Shown: positions 20,479 through 32,000, counted from the stretch's first letter. The stretch is 64,000 nt of DNA from Chlamydia trachomatis (GCA_945862365.1 CAMAXK010000006.1:1-64000), one strand, 5' to 3'. Program-made: numbers and translations. Notes: a model not told the origin generated them from the letters alone.

Positions 20479-23271
20479 TTGATCAAGAATATAAGTATCA
20501 GCCTAGCGCTATTTCAAACTCTATTATGGTCGCTTCCGAGTGGATCAACAGTTGTATCAGGTGGGGCAACTGTGACAACTGCTACCAAAACAGTTTCTGT
20601 GTCTACAACTAATGAAACAAATGTGATTAACTGGACAAATTTTAATATCGCTGCAGATGAGTCAGTTACATTTTCAAGAACTGGCGCTAATGTAAATGAT
20701 ACCTATCATGTCTTTAACCTAGTAACCGGATCTTCAGCAACTACAATACAGGGCGGGGTTTTTGGTGGAAATAACTGTAAATTTTACCTTGTAAATCCAA
20801 ATGGTGTGATTATTGACTCTACCGGTCAAATTGTATCTGGAGGGGTATTTATTTCAGGGTTAAATTTATCTGGATCTTTTCAGCCAGATATGAACTTAAC
20901 ATTTACTGGTACTGGTACGGTAAGTTTTTCAGGGACAGCAACAGCGACTAATGGTGATGCTATTTTTTTAGGATACAGAGTGACAACCTCTTCAGCCTCT
21001 TCTGTAAACGCAAGTAATACAGCGGTTTTAGCCGCTGGTACAGATTTAATATTTCAGCCTGCCAATGAGGAAAGAATTTATATCCAAACAGCAGGAAGTC
21101 CCTCCACAGGAACGGGGGTAAATCATTCAGGTTCAATGTCAGCAAGTTCTGTGATGATGAAGGCAGATGGAAATATCTATTCTTTGGCGATTAATCATTC
21201 AGGAGTGATTAGTGCCTCAAGTTGTAGCAGTAGCGGTGGAAAAATTAAACTGATTGCCGATCCTAAAACCAACGCAAAAGGTGCTGTAGAAATATCTGGA
21301 AGTATCACAAGAGGATGTAGCTCTGGGACCGGACCCACGGTTGAAATTTATGGTCATTCTATTGCCCTTTTATCTGGATCTTCTATTAATACGGCAGGAA
21401 TTACTGGTGGGGCAGTAACAATTGGTACAACTACTACCTATCCATCGGCAAGTGTCTATTTTGACCCTAGTGCCACTATTACAACTACTGGGACAACTGG
21501 TAATGGCGGGGCAGTCTCTATGATTGGCAGCACCTCTTTACTATACTTAGGAACAACCAATACTTCTACCTCATCAACGGGAAATGGAGGAAATATTACT
21601 ATTACCTCTACTGGTTATTTAGGAGTAAATGGTTCAGCAAATTTAGGCTCTACTTCTGGTTCTAAAGGAAGTTTTACAGCTACTGGTTCGACCATAAAAG
21701 TAGGCGATCCAGCCAATTATGGAACAAATTTTACTCCTCCAAATTATACAAGTTCAAGTGTTGATTCAGTATTTACCAAAACCTCCTTGGAACAAATTTT
21801 AGGTAGTGGTTCTGTAAATATTGTGGGTACAGATATAGATCTTTTAACCAATGATATTACCTGGTCTTCAGGGTGTAGATTAAGTTTGACGGCATCTGAT
21901 CAAATAGATATCGCTAAGTTATTTACAATGACAGGCAGCGGATTTGATGGTACGACGCTCTTTAGTATGACAGCTCCAATTATTAATATTACAGCCGCAT
22001 CTACCGTGGGAGTTCACCTCACAAGTGGAGATATTACTGTAAATGCTTCGAATATACTTTTATTGACAGGGGCCCCTTCTGGATTTTCTTATATTCGAAC
22101 AGATGATGGGGATATTGCTATCCACTTTGGTAATTATCTTAATATGAGGGGATCAGGGGGAGAGGCAAGGATTTCAGCAGAAAATGTGACAATCAACGGA
22201 CTATCTTCAGGGGTAGGGGATGTATCGTTAAGAGGTGAGTCGTGTGGATCAGCTTATATTATTGGTACTGAATCTGTGATTATTGGAACAACCACATCTG
22301 TTGATGATGTAGAGGTAATTGCAGGAGGATGCGGCTCATCTTTGATCACCTATATTTCAGGTGGATCGGTCACTATGAATATAAGTGGTGATTTAACTGT
22401 GGAAGGAGGGGAATCGGGGTCGGGAAATATTGCTCAGATTATTACACCAAACGGCACTCAAAAAGATATAAGAATCACAGCAGATAACGTCTATATAAAT
22501 GCAGGAGCGGCTGGTACAAATAATAGTGCAATTATAATCAATAACTCCAATGATGGAGCTTTAGTCATTACAACCACTAGAGATTTGCTCTTAAGTGCTG
22601 GCGGATCAGGTACTACAGGATCAATAGCCCAACTATTTTCTAAATTAAATACCTTAACTGTGGGCAGAGATTTTTTACTTCAAGGTGGGGGTGGAATTGC
22701 TTCTTTAGCTTCGGTGTATGGATATAATGGTAATACAATTCACGTAACAGGGGATACCGGGATCTATAGTGGATCTGCTGCAAATACCCATGCAAAAATT
22801 GAAACTGAATATGGACATATTGCAATTACCTCGGGTGGAAGTATTTATATGTATACAGGTAACTCAATTCTGTCAGATGTTTATGTTACCTCAAATAACG
22901 GCAGTGTAAGTTTTACCGCAGCTCGAGATATTCGAATGAGAGGAAATTGTACCATTCCAAATAAATCCTACATTTATTCAAACGGAACAGGGGATGTGGC
23001 TTTAAGTGCAGTACATGATATCACCCGAATAGGAAATACAGAGGTCACTGCAAAAGGATCGGGCTCATTTGCCGTGGCAAATGGAAATTATTCATTTGTA
23101 GGATGTAGCGGAAATGTAACTCCAGTTATTGCTGCTGCAGCTCCATTTGACTACTATTATTATGATTTCCTTTACGAGCTGTTTTATAGATTAAACTACT
23201 TTACTTGGTATGATTGGTATTTATTCCATAGCACAGATTTTTGGGATAGACACACCTACACCTCTTATTAA
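20479..23271 (+). CDS. Filamentous-haemagglutinin-like (TPS-domain) secreted beta-helix protein
   Basis: NVINWTNFNIAADESVTFSRTGA...VFNLVTGSSATTIQGGVFGGNNCKFYLVNPNGVIIDSTGQIVSGGVFISG is the FHA N-terminal secretion-domain pattern. Gly/Ser/Thr-rich repeats. Tyr/Trp/Phe-rich C-terminal tail. Confidence 0.87.
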   Translation: MIKNISISLALFQTLLWSLPSGSTVVSGGATVTTATKTVSVSTTNETNVINWTNFNIAADESVTFSRTGANVNDTYHVFNLVTGSSATTIQGGVFGGNNCKFYLVNPNGVIIDSTGQIVSGGVFISGLNLSGSFQPDMNLTFTGTGTVSFSGTATATNGDAIFLGYRVTTSSASSVNASNTAVLAAGTDLIFQPANEERIYIQTAGSPSTGTGVNHSGSMSASSVMMKADGNIYSLAINHSGVISASSCSSSGGKIKLIADPKTNAKGAVEISGSITRGCSSGTGPTVEIYGHSIALLSGSSINTAGITGGAVTIGTTTTYPSASVYFDPSATITTTGTTGNGGAVSMIGSTSLLYLGTTNTSTSSTGNGGNITITSTGYLGVNGSANLGSTSGSKGSFTATGSTIKVGDPANYGTNFTPPNYTSSSVDSVFTKTSLEQILGSGSVNIVGTDIDLLTNDITWSSGCRLSLTASDQIDIAKLFTMTGSGFDGTTLFSMTAPIINITAASTVGVHLTSGDITVNASNILLLTGAPSGFSYIRTDDGDIAIHFGNYLNMRGSGGEARISAENVTINGLSSGVGDVSLRGESCGSAYIIGTESVIIGTTTSVDDVEVIAGGCGSSLITYISGGSVTMNISGDLTVEGGESGSGNIAQIITPNGTQKDIRITADNVYINAGAAGTNNSAIIINNSNDGALVITTTRDLLLSAGGSGTTGSIAQLFSKLNTLTVGRDFLLQGGGGIASLASVYGYNGNTIHVTGDTGIYSGSAANTHAKIETEYGHIAITSGGSIYMYTGNSILSDVYVTSNNGSVSFTAARDIRMRGNCTIPNKSYIYSNGTGDVALSAVHDITRIGNTEVTAKGSGSFAVANGNYSFVGCSGNVTPVIAAAAPFDYYYYDFLYELFYRLNYFTWYDWYLFHSTDFWDRHTYTSY

Positions 23272-23275
23272 CTCA

Positions 23276-23312
23276 TAAAAAAAAGCCTATCCCCTAAGAG
23301 ATAGGCTTTTTT
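23276..23312. terminator. Bidirectional intrinsic terminator between the FHA-like gene and dnaK
   Basis: aaaaaaaagcctatc-ccctaaga-gataggctttttt. Confidence 0.88.
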
Positions 23313-23328
23313 GTTAGGAGGTCAAAAA

Positions 23329-25272
23329 CTAATCGTTGTTTTTGATTTCTTCCACTTCTGCATCTTCGATATTATCAGAGCTATTATCAGATGACCCAGC
23401 TTTTTGATGCGTATAGCTACGAGCTTTTGCTGATTCATCGTTAGAGGCTTCCTGACCTTCAGCTGCGCCTTGTAAAGACTCACCAATTTTTTGGATTGTC
23501 TGATTAAGCTCATCTTTTGCCGTTTTGATCTTATCAGCATTATCGGTTTTAAGAGCCTCTTTTGCTGCCTCGATCTTTTGCTCGATAGAAGATTTTACTT
23601 CTGCAGGCACTTTGTCTGCATAATCTTTAAGAGATTTTTCTGCTCTAAAAATAAGAGCATCTGTCTCGTTTTTAAGATCGATTTTCTCTCGAGCAATTTT
23701 ATCGGCCTCTTTATGAGCTTCAGCCTCATTAACAGCTCTATTAATTTCCTCAGTACTTAATCCAGAGGAGGCTTCGATACGGATCTTCTGCTCTTTGCCA
23801 GACTGCTTGTCTTTTGCAGATACATGTAAGATACCGTCGGCATCAATGTCAAAAGCCACTTCAATTTGAGGAACTCCACGTGGAGCTGGAGGGATATCAG
23901 AAAGATCGAAGTTACCAATCTTTTTGTTATCTGCTGCCATCTCTCTTTCCCCTTGAAGAACAGCAATTGTTACTGCTGGCTGGTTATCCGCCGCTGTAGA
24001 AAACACTTGCTTTCTTTGTGTAGGAATAGTTGTGTTTCTTTCAATCACTTTTGTCATCACTCCGCCTAATGTTTCAATACCTAAAGATAAAGGAACAACA
24101 TCAAGAAGAAGAACATCTTTTACATCACCTGTTAACACCGCACCTTGGATAGCTGCACCAATTGCAACCACTTCATCAGGGTTTACCCCTTTATGAGGCT
24201 CTTTTCCAAAGATTGCTTTTACCTTTTCTTGAACCATTGGCATACGTGTCATTCCGCCCACTAAGATCACTTCATCGATCTGAGAAGTTGAAACACCGGC
24301 ATCTTTTAATGCTTTTAAGCAAGGACCTTTTGTTCTTTCTACAAGATCCTCTGCTAGACTTTCAAACTTGGCTCTTGAAAGAGTTAAGTTTAAGTGCTTA
24401 GGACCACTATTGCTCATGGTAATAAATGGTTGGTTGATCTCTGTAGATCCTGTTCCTGAAAGTTCGATTTTTGCTTTTTCTGCAGCATCACGAAGTCTTT
24501 GTAGCGCCATTTTATCTGTAGTAAGATCAATACCATGCTCTTTTTTAAACTCATCTAAAATCCACTTCATGATCACTCCATCAAAGTCATCACCACCTAA
24601 ATGGGTATCTCCGTTTGTAGCAAGAACTTCAAAAACACCATCACCGATTTCAAGGATAGATACGTCAAATGTACCGCCACCTAAATCATACACAGCAATT
24701 TTTTGATCTTTACCTTTTTTATCCAGTCCGTAAGCTAAAGCTGCAGCTGTTGGCTCGTTGATAATACGACGAACGTTTAGCCCTGCAATTTTTCCTGCAT
24801 CTTTTGTAGACTGTCTTTGAGAATCATTAAAATAAGCAGGTACTGTAATTACTGCCTCTGTTACCTCTTCACCAAGATAAGCCTCTGCCGTCTCTTTCAT
24901 TTTTGCTAAAACAGCGGCCCCAATTTCTTCAGGACTATATTTTTTTCCAACGGCTTCGATGACAACTTTTCCGCCACTACCTTCAGAAATTTTGTAAGAG
25001 ACAGCATTTTTCTCTCCAGATACTTCACTATATTTTCTTCCGATAAAACGTTTTGCAGAGGCAATAGTATTGTCAGGATTTGTTACTGCTTGACGTTTTG
25101 CAGGAATACCAATTAAACGCTCATCACCTTTAAAAGCTACGATAGATGGAGTTGTTCTTGCCCCTTCTGCGTTTGTGATCACTTTAGCATCTTTACCTTC
25201 CATGATCGCAACACATGAGTTGGTTGTTCCAAGGTCGATACCGATAATTTTAGTACTTTTTTTCTTTGTCAT
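23329..25272 (-). CDS. dnaK: Chaperone DnaK (Hsp70)
   Basis: [19 protein letters not shown]; 647 aa. Confidence 0.99.
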   Translation of the reverse strand: MTKKKSTKIIGIDLGTTNSCVAIMEGKDAKVITNAEGARTTPSIVAFKGDERLIGIPAKRQAVTNPDNTIASAKRFIGRKYSEVSGEKNAVSYKISEGSGGKVVIEAVGKKYSPEEIGAAVLAKMKETAEAYLGEEVTEAVITVPAYFNDSQRQSTKDAGKIAGLNVRRIINEPTAAALAYGLDKKGKDQKIAVYDLGGGTFDVSILEIGDGVFEVLATNGDTHLGGDDFDGVIMKWILDEFKKEHGIDLTTDKMALQRLRDAAEKAKIELSGTGSTEINQPFITMSNSGPKHLNLTLSRAKFESLAEDLVERTKGPCLKALKDAGVSTSQIDEVILVGGMTRMPMVQEKVKAIFGKEPHKGVNPDEVVAIGAAIQGAVLTGDVKDVLLLDVVPLSLGIETLGGVMTKVIERNTTIPTQRKQVFSTAADNQPAVTIAVLQGEREMAADNKKIGNFDLSDIPPAPRGVPQIEVAFDIDADGILHVSAKDKQSGKEQKIRIEASSGLSTEEINRAVNEAEAHKEADKIAREKIDLKNETDALIFRAEKSLKDYADKVPAEVKSSIEQKIEAAKEALKTDNADKIKTAKDELNQTIQKIGESLQGAAEGQEASNDESAKARSYTHQKAGSSDNSSDNIEDAEVEEIKNND

Positions 25273-25300
25273 AGATTATCCTTTTGTTATATATTTTTTT

Positions 25301-25843
25301 TTACTCTTGATGGGATACGTTTTTTGCAACTTTAACTTGCGCTACACGAATCACTCGTTTGTCTTGTTTGTATCCTTTCATTAATTCTTGTATTACAGTG
25401 CCATCTTCATGATCTTTTGTTTCGACAAGCTCTACTGCTTGATGATAGTGTGGATCAAAAGGTTTGCCGAGGCTGTCAAAAGAGACTACACCGTGATTTT
25501 CTAAACTTGCTTTAAACTGATCTAGAATCATTTTAAAACCAATTGCCCAGTTTTGCATTTCATCTGAAAGGTTTGCCGTATGATTTAAAGCATTTTCTAA
25601 ATTATCAATTGGGGCTAAAAGATCTTCTACAATATTTCCTACTGCGTAGGCGATGAGATCTTTTTTCTCCTGCATAAGACGAGTTTTAGTATTTTCCATT
25701 TCAGCCAGCGCTCTAAAATATTTATCTTTATATTCGGCAGCCTCTTTTGTTTTTTGTACAAGCTGCTCTTGTATTAAATCTGCTGCTGAAAATGCTTTTT
25801 CTTCCGTCTCTTTGATCGGCTCTTCATGTTCTTTTTTTGTCAT
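25301..25843 (-). CDS. grpE: Nucleotide exchange factor GrpE
   Basis: YKDKYFRALAEMENTKTRLMQEK ... GVVSFDSLGKPFDPHYHQAV. Confidence 0.97.
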   Translation of the reverse strand: MTKKEHEEPIKETEEKAFSAADLIQEQLVQKTKEAAEYKDKYFRALAEMENTKTRLMQEKKDLIAYAVGNIVEDLLAPIDNLENALNHTANLSDEMQNWAIGFKMILDQFKASLENHGVVSFDSLGKPFDPHYHQAVELVETKDHEDGTVIQELMKGYKQDKRVIRVAQVKVAKNVSHQE

Positions 25844-26985
25844 AGATTCTCTTTGTGGGTTAGACCGATTACTGGAAGGCCACTTCTTGTGTAGGTGACC
25901 TCTTTAGATTTTGGTGTTCGGTAGTTTAATTGAAATTTATACAAGCTTTTTGTGAGATTATCGCTAAGCAATGCCGAGATTGTCTCAAGAAGGGAAATCA
26001 GACCTTTGTAATTCATTCTAGATGGTCCAGCAACTGCAATATTTCCTACCGCTTTATTGTGTATATAATAAGGGATTTGAATAAGTGAACTTTTGTAGGG
26101 AGGGGGGATATGCTCTTTTAAATCTTCACCAATATGTAATTTTAACCCTTGATTATTGTATAAAAGCTGTTGCAAAATAGCTGAATTTTCAAAAAGAGAT
26201 AAAGTGTTGGATAGGGCTTTTGGATCGTGAAATTCACTGTGGCGAAGAAGTTTTGCAAAGCCGCCTTTGTAAATATCAGGATGGTTCATATTGGTAAAAC
26301 TTATAAAGTGACGAAGAATTACCTCATCGTAAGCACTTTTGGCAAAAATTTCTTCCTCTTCTGTTAGAGAAGGTTTGTCTAATGAGGTCAGCCTAAAGTG
26401 AAAATATTCTTGCAATCGGTTGATGGTAAAATTACTCATTTGACTTGGCAGATATAGGGTTTCAGTATGAATGAATCCAAAATCTGTTACGATGATACAA
26501 ACAGCGCGACCATCATCGACTTTTGAAAGGATAATTTTAGAAATAAAATCCTGATCAAATCTTGGTGCAGTGATTAAGGTGGTTAAAGAGGTAAGATCTG
26601 CAATTGCCTCTGTCACCTCTTGAAGATAGTAAGAGAGTCTTTTTGTCTCTTTACTGATGATGCTTTGTAAGAATTCATAGTCTTGCTTACCAATTTTAGG
26701 AAATTGCTTTTTTTCAAGGAGCGTTTCAACATACAATCTTAAGGCAAGATCTGTAGGGGATCTTCCCCCAGAGGTGTGCTCTTGAATAAGGTAGCCGCAT
26801 TCTTCAAGGGAGGCAAAATAATTTCGAATGGTTGCCGAGCTTAAAAGTTCAAAGCCATTTTCCCTTAATGTGTTAGATCCCACAGGCTTACCTGTGGTTA
26901 AAAATAGCTCAACAAGACCCATAAGGACCTCGATTTCACGCTCTTTTTTTGAAGCTGGCTTTTTCTTCATCATCAACTTTCTCAC
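25840..26985 (-). CDS. hrcA: Heat-inducible transcription repressor HrcA
   Basis: VGLVELFLTTGKPVGSNTLRE..LLSSATIRNYFASLEECGYLIQEHTSGGRSPTD; operon hrcA-grpE-dnaK. Confidence 0.97.
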   Translation of the reverse strand: MRKLMMKKKPASKKEREIEVLMGLVELFLTTGKPVGSNTLRENGFELLSSATIRNYFASLEECGYLIQEHTSGGRSPTDLALRLYVETLLEKKQFPKIGKQDYEFLQSIISKETKRLSYYLQEVTEAIADLTSLTTLITAPRFDQDFISKIILSKVDDGRAVCIIVTDFGFIHTETLYLPSQMSNFTINRLQEYFHFRLTSLDKPSLTEEEEIFAKSAYDEVILRHFISFTNMNHPDIYKGGFAKLLRHSEFHDPKALSNTLSLFENSAILQQLLYNNQGLKLHIGEDLKEHIPPPYKSSLIQIPYYIHNKAVGNIAVAGPSRMNYKGLISLLETISALLSDNLTKSLYKFQLNYRTPKSKEVTYTRSGLPVIGLTHKENL

Positions 26986-27034
26986 CTTTCTTACTTATTA
27001 GTATATTATATAGACCTTCTTTTGGCAAGAATTT

Positions 27035-27061
27035 TTAGCACTTAATTTAAGTGACTGCTGA
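27035..27061 (-). promoter_or_regulatory. Degenerate CIRCE element (HrcA operator)
   Basis: TTAGCACTT-N9-GACTGCTGA against consensus TTAGCACTC-N9-GAGTGCTAA (8/9 and 7/9), 50 bp upstream of hrcA. Confidence 0.75.
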
Positions 27062-27160
27062 ATTAATTTATAAAGCACTGTAACTAAGTATTTTAAAATA
27101 TCTTTGATTTTTATGAAATGATGCTTTATCATAGAAATTTTTATTTTTTAAGAGGTTCAA

Positions 27161-27592
27161 ATGTGGGAGAAACAGACTAAAAAAGCATTTATCGGGGTCA
27201 CAAAAGAGGCTATTTGGGAGGTGCTCTCTGATGTAAATAGGTGGCCTACTTGGAACCCAGATATGGAATCTTGTAGCCTGCAAGGACCTTTTGAAGAAGG
27301 GGTTAAATTTGAAATTAAGGCGAAAAATCTCCCTTCTGTAACTCTTACTATTGAAAAAATCATAGAAAATCGTTGTCTTATTGACTGTGCGCACTTACCA
27401 GGGGCAAAGATGTATGGAAAACATGAAATTTATGAAATAGAAGGGGGAGTGGAGCTTGTGACAACTATTAGCATCACAGGGCTTAATAGTAAGATGTGGG
27501 TGTCGATACTTGGGGAAAAAGTTGCAGGGAAAAGTGCAAAGCAAATGGATGATTTAGTATCAAGAGTGATAAATAATGGATTGCCTAGCTAA
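27161..27592 (+). CDS. SRPBCC (START-like) family protein
   Basis: VTKEAIWEVLSDVNRWPTWNPDMESCSLQGPFEEGVKFEIKAK. Confidence 0.75.
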   Translation: MWEKQTKKAFIGVTKEAIWEVLSDVNRWPTWNPDMESCSLQGPFEEGVKFEIKAKNLPSVTLTIEKIIENRCLIDCAHLPGAKMYGKHEIYEIEGGVELVTTISITGLNSKMWVSILGEKVAGKSAKQMDDLVSRVINNGLPS

Positions 27593-27730
27593 AGCAAGGA
27601 ATGGGGAGTTTAGTGGTCTTACCCTTCTTTATACTATAGTGCGATTCCCACTAGATAGTCCAGTGCCATTTATCATGATAAGTGGCACTGCATCGATTTG
27701 TGTTAAAATTTTACCTAAATTTATTGGCTA

Positions 27731-27769
27731 TCCAGTTGGAATTGTAGTTTTTGCAACTGGATTTTTTTT
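27731..27769 (+). terminator. Probable intrinsic terminator
   Basis: tccagttg...caactgga stem followed by TTTTTTTT. Confidence 0.6.
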
Positions 27770-28010
27770 AAATTTGATCACTACTTTAGATAAGATTAAG
27801 GGTGTCCCCTTGAAGCAGAGGGAAGCAACACTACCTTCAATTGCAGCATTTACTATTCACAAAAAAAACGTTAATACAATACCCAGATTATAACATGGAT
27901 AAAAAGATATAAGGATGAAAAAAGCGTGCGATAGATTTTTTATTAGTGTAAAAAATATATTGCAGTTTAAAATTTAAAGGTTTAGCATTTTTATTTTTAA
28001 AAATATTGAG

Positions 28011-28406
28011 GTGAAAGTGAGAAAACTAGTATTTCTATTACTTCCATTTTTGGTAATGGCTGAAAATTTCACGATTGATCTTGGGAAGTTAGGAAAAATT
28101 GTATATTATTTTGAGGAGGGACTTTGTGAAAAAGTTGCTTGTCTGTCTCCTGTAAATGAAGTAAAGTATGAACATCTCTATCATTATGATAATGCGGGCG
28201 GCTTATCCAGAAAGGGACAAGCCAGTATTTTTATGAAGGCGATAAGCTAACATGGAAAAGGAAATTGGATTAGAGGAAGAAAACCTGATTTAGAACAGTT
28301 AAACCCTGATTTAGATCATCCTTACCACGGACCTCATTGGGATTATTATGGGCCAAACTTTCCTGATGGTATAAGAATATATCCAGATAGATGGGAGCAT
28401 AAATAA
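28011..28406 (+). pseudogene. Collapsed relic of a secreted RHS/Ntox37-like toxin gene
   Basis: 28011-28190 is homologous to positions ~1-150 of the first locus, with signal peptide MKVRKLVFLLLPFLVMAENF. It then joins to the segment matching ~328-390 (frameshifted), then to a toxin-domain tail GKGNWIRGRKPDLEQLNPDLDHPYHGPHWDYYGPNFPDGIRIYPDRWEHK* ending at 28406. Confidence 0.85.
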
Positions 28407-28991
28407 TTGATAAAAAAATTCAATACATATTTATTAGATAGCGTTAAGGCTAAGGCATATTTATTTAATAACATAGAGGGAATAAATGAATTATCTAAGG
28501 CTGCTTTAAAGTATATACCATTTGATCAGGGAGAGTTTTTTACTATCCTTCAAAACGGTTTATCTAATGAAAAAATACATAAATTTAGAAATGGTTATGT
28601 AGGAGGGGGTGTCATTGAAGAGGTGGCTATCTTATTACAGGATAAATTTGAAACAAAAAAGGGCGAGCTTTGCATTTTTGATGATTTTAATGAAGATTAT
28701 TCTTCCGAACCCATGTGGGATTTGTTTGATGATGTAGGAGTTCATCAAAGTAAAGAAATCTATTATTTAGTTTCAGCTGATCAAAGTTCTGTCGATCTTC
28801 TAACGCAATGTTTTAGAGCTTCAAACTGTATTTGGCATTCTCTTTGTGTTTTTAGCAAGTATACATATAATAAGAATGAGGATAGAACCATTTCCATTTT
28901 AGAGTTAGAAAATATAGCTAGATCGGCTCAGTATGTTCTATATCTTGCTTACGACGCTGAAGGCTATATCATTTGGGAAAAAAGAGATTAA
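28407..28991 (+). CDS. Orphan putative immunity protein (paralog of 1982..2563)
   Basis: 194-aa intact ORF (TTG start) abutting the toxin relic stop; strong similarity to the immunity B gene. Confidence 0.68.
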   Translation: MIKKFNTYLLDSVKAKAYLFNNIEGINELSKAALKYIPFDQGEFFTILQNGLSNEKIHKFRNGYVGGGVIEEVAILLQDKFETKKGELCIFDDFNEDYSSEPMWDLFDDVGVHQSKEIYYLVSADQSSVDLLTQCFRASNCIWHSLCVFSKYTYNKNEDRTISILELENIARSAQYVLYLAYDAEGYIIWEKRD

Positions 28992-29015
28992 CTCACCTTT
29001 AGCATGCAAATGTAA

Positions 29016-32000
29016 TTACGCAAGAGGTGTAATAATCAAAGGGAGCACATCGACAATTGATGGTGACCAGGAAAGACCTCTTGCATAGACAATATTTTGG
29101 GCAATAGAGCAGGCAATAATAGCTTTTTTATGCATATCTGGGATGTTCTTCAAAATTCGATCTTTGAATTTTGTTTGGAAAATCGGTAGTAAATAGTCAA
29201 CAAGCGTTTTGTTTAATGGATCATTAATGTTTTCAGATAGAGTCACCCCTTCAAGATAGTCAAGAATTTGATAGGTATAGGTGTTGATTTTTTTCGAAAC
29301 CCTATCTGATAGCTCTGTTAAAGGAAGGTTAGACTCAGTATGAGAATTTAATAGCAACATGGCCTCTTTTTGTGCTTTATCACGAATAAAGTTTAGTGCA
29401 TCCTTCATCAGCTCTTGCTTATTTTCTAAAAATTCTTCGTTTGTCATTAAAAGACTACATTGCACCTCTAAGGAAGAGGCGATAACCCCCCCTTTATTTG
29501 CAGAGCTATCTTTGATGATTAACACTCCAAGATCTTCTAAGGCAGTACGTGCCTCTGCTGTAAGGTAAAGATTAGCCCCTTCTATAATACCTTTTGAGGT
29601 AGGCTTGCCTTCATCATCCAAAAAAGTTTGATAATTTTTATTATTTAGGGTTCTTGGCCGACCACCAGCTGGTATAAATATGTCAGTTTTTACTTGATGT
29701 AGGTGACCGCTATAAAGATGATGAGTTTCGTTTCCAAGAAGCCACTCTTCCTCTAATTTGCCACCTTTTTTTCTATAACATAGCGTAAGAGTTTGATAGT
29801 TAGATTGCTCTTTTTTAGTCTCTATATCTAAAAGTAGTCCGCCATCCGATAATTTTTTTGGAGGGTAAAATCGTACTGGTTTTTCTTCCTTAAATAAGGC
29901 AGCAAGTTCTGCTAAATCTAAACCTTTTGGATCATAAATAGTTCCAGAGCCATCAGTGATTGCAAGAAGTTTTGCAGTTTTTGGATAGTAGCGGTAAAGG
30001 TTAAAAATTTGGTTTCCCGCCACATCCCCATCTGGTCCACCAGATATTTTGACTGTAAAAAGATCTTTTTCAGGATTGATCCCCATGTATGTTAACATAT
30101 TATGCATGCAAACATTGACTGTTTGAGAGGTTACCCCATACTCTTTATGGTTAATCCCATATTTAGGTTTTGAAGAGATAAAAGCAGCCCCTAAAATGTA
30201 TTTTGCCTCTTTACTATAATTTGCAATCCATTCAATCATGCAGTTATGCATATTTTCATCTGGACCAAGATAAATATATTCAGGACGAACATAGTAATCT
30301 ACGATATCTTTGCATTTTAACGTTCCATCGCTATTGCAGTTAATTAAAGAGAGCAATGCATAGATAAAGGCACGTTGAGAGGCGTATAAATAGACAAGAC
30401 GTTGATCGTTATAGTAGGTCGAAATTTTTTCCTGAATTTGCTTTTGGGAAAGTTCAGATAAATTGAGCTCTTTTTGGTACACCTCTGTTTCAAAACTTAA
30501 ATCATCAAAAGGCTCTACAAATATCACAGCCTTAGATCCACCTTCAGGGATGTCTTTATTTTTCTTTTGTTGAGTATAGGCAAGGTTGTAACACTCAGAA
30601 AATATATTTACCCTTTCCCAGTTTGCTTGTTCAGGCTTTTTAGGGAAAATAGTTCTTAACCCACCACGAGAAAGGTCTTTAAATCTTAAATGGAAGGAAA
30701 TAAATGACTTACCTTTGATAAAGAAAATAGCAAAAGGAACCTCAGGAAATTTTTCCGTTGTATCATAAAACAAAGAGGTCATAATAAATGGGTCTAAACG
30801 AAAGGCGAGGGCAGTTTTGTTCTTTCTGTAGTAATTGGTTTTTAAAGTATGATTAATCACTGAAAATGCAGCAAGGAGGATATTTTTTCTCCTTGTATCA
30901 TGAGATAGATTACCTGTATCAATTTTATTCACTAACTCTAAAAAGGAAGCTTTCTCTCCTTCAAAGGCTTTTATATTGCGTGTGTGAGGATTGAACTTTA
31001 AGTTAAAGGTTTTAATCATTTTAGTGGTTAAGTCAGGATGTCTTACCATTGCCTCTGTCACATTTTCTTTTGTGTACATATTTACATCAGCGTGTAAAAT
31101 GAGTTGATGCGTAAGATCAATTATAGAGCGTAAAAGATTACCTTCATTACCTGTTAATAATTCAGGGGTTACAAAACATGACTCTACAAGATCTGTATCA
31201 TCAAAGTATTTAAGCATAGCAAGTTCAGATAAAAAGTCTTCCACATCGGTAGCTTCCCAAGCAGAGGTATTGTCCGCCCCGTGTAGTGATATGGACATAA
31301 GCAGCATATTATCAGAACTATAAGGGGATACATAGGCAGCATTTACCTTCTTTAAGACTAGGTGATGGCGGTTTATAAGTTTTGCTAGTTTATATAAGAA
31401 TTTGTACTTATGGGTATTTCTCCAGGCAAAGACGATCCGCATAGAAGGGCCTGCTTTACCATGTTTTTTCCAATCCTTATTTAACCGAACTTCATATTGA
31501 AGATTATCCCGAGTTGTTGCTCGGTAATACATCTCTATAGTTAACTCTAATCGATCTTTTGTGATAATTCTAAGATACCTAGAGTTAATATTTTCAAGCA
31601 GCTCAGAAAATGTGGCATAGGTGAATTCAGGAAGCCTTGCCTTGATGTTTTCATAAATTTCCACTAACTCATTTTGAGTAAAGCTACTAACTCCTTTTGA
31701 CTGTTCATCTATAATTTTTGTGTAATAGATGACAGCAATTCTTACTTTATCGTTGGTTTTATAACCAGGTAGGGGGGTATCAGAGATATAGGTTTGGTAG
31801 TTTTGAATGCCAAAATAGGCGTAGTTTTTTAAAATTTTTAAATCAGCACCCGGCTCATCCTGACAAATCACTACAGAGCAGTCATTGAAATGTATTTGTA
31901 CAAACTCCCCTTGCACCTTAAATCCCATAAGATTATGGGTTAACGTCATTACTTGATCATCGGTAAATTCTTCAAAAAATTCTGAAGGCATGTGCTTTTC

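Noticed and set aside
27576-27893. 105-aa ORF after the SRPBCC gene
   Set aside because: Contains a strong palindrome and a terminator-like hairpin, and overlaps the SRPBCC stop; looks like non-coding intergenic DNA.
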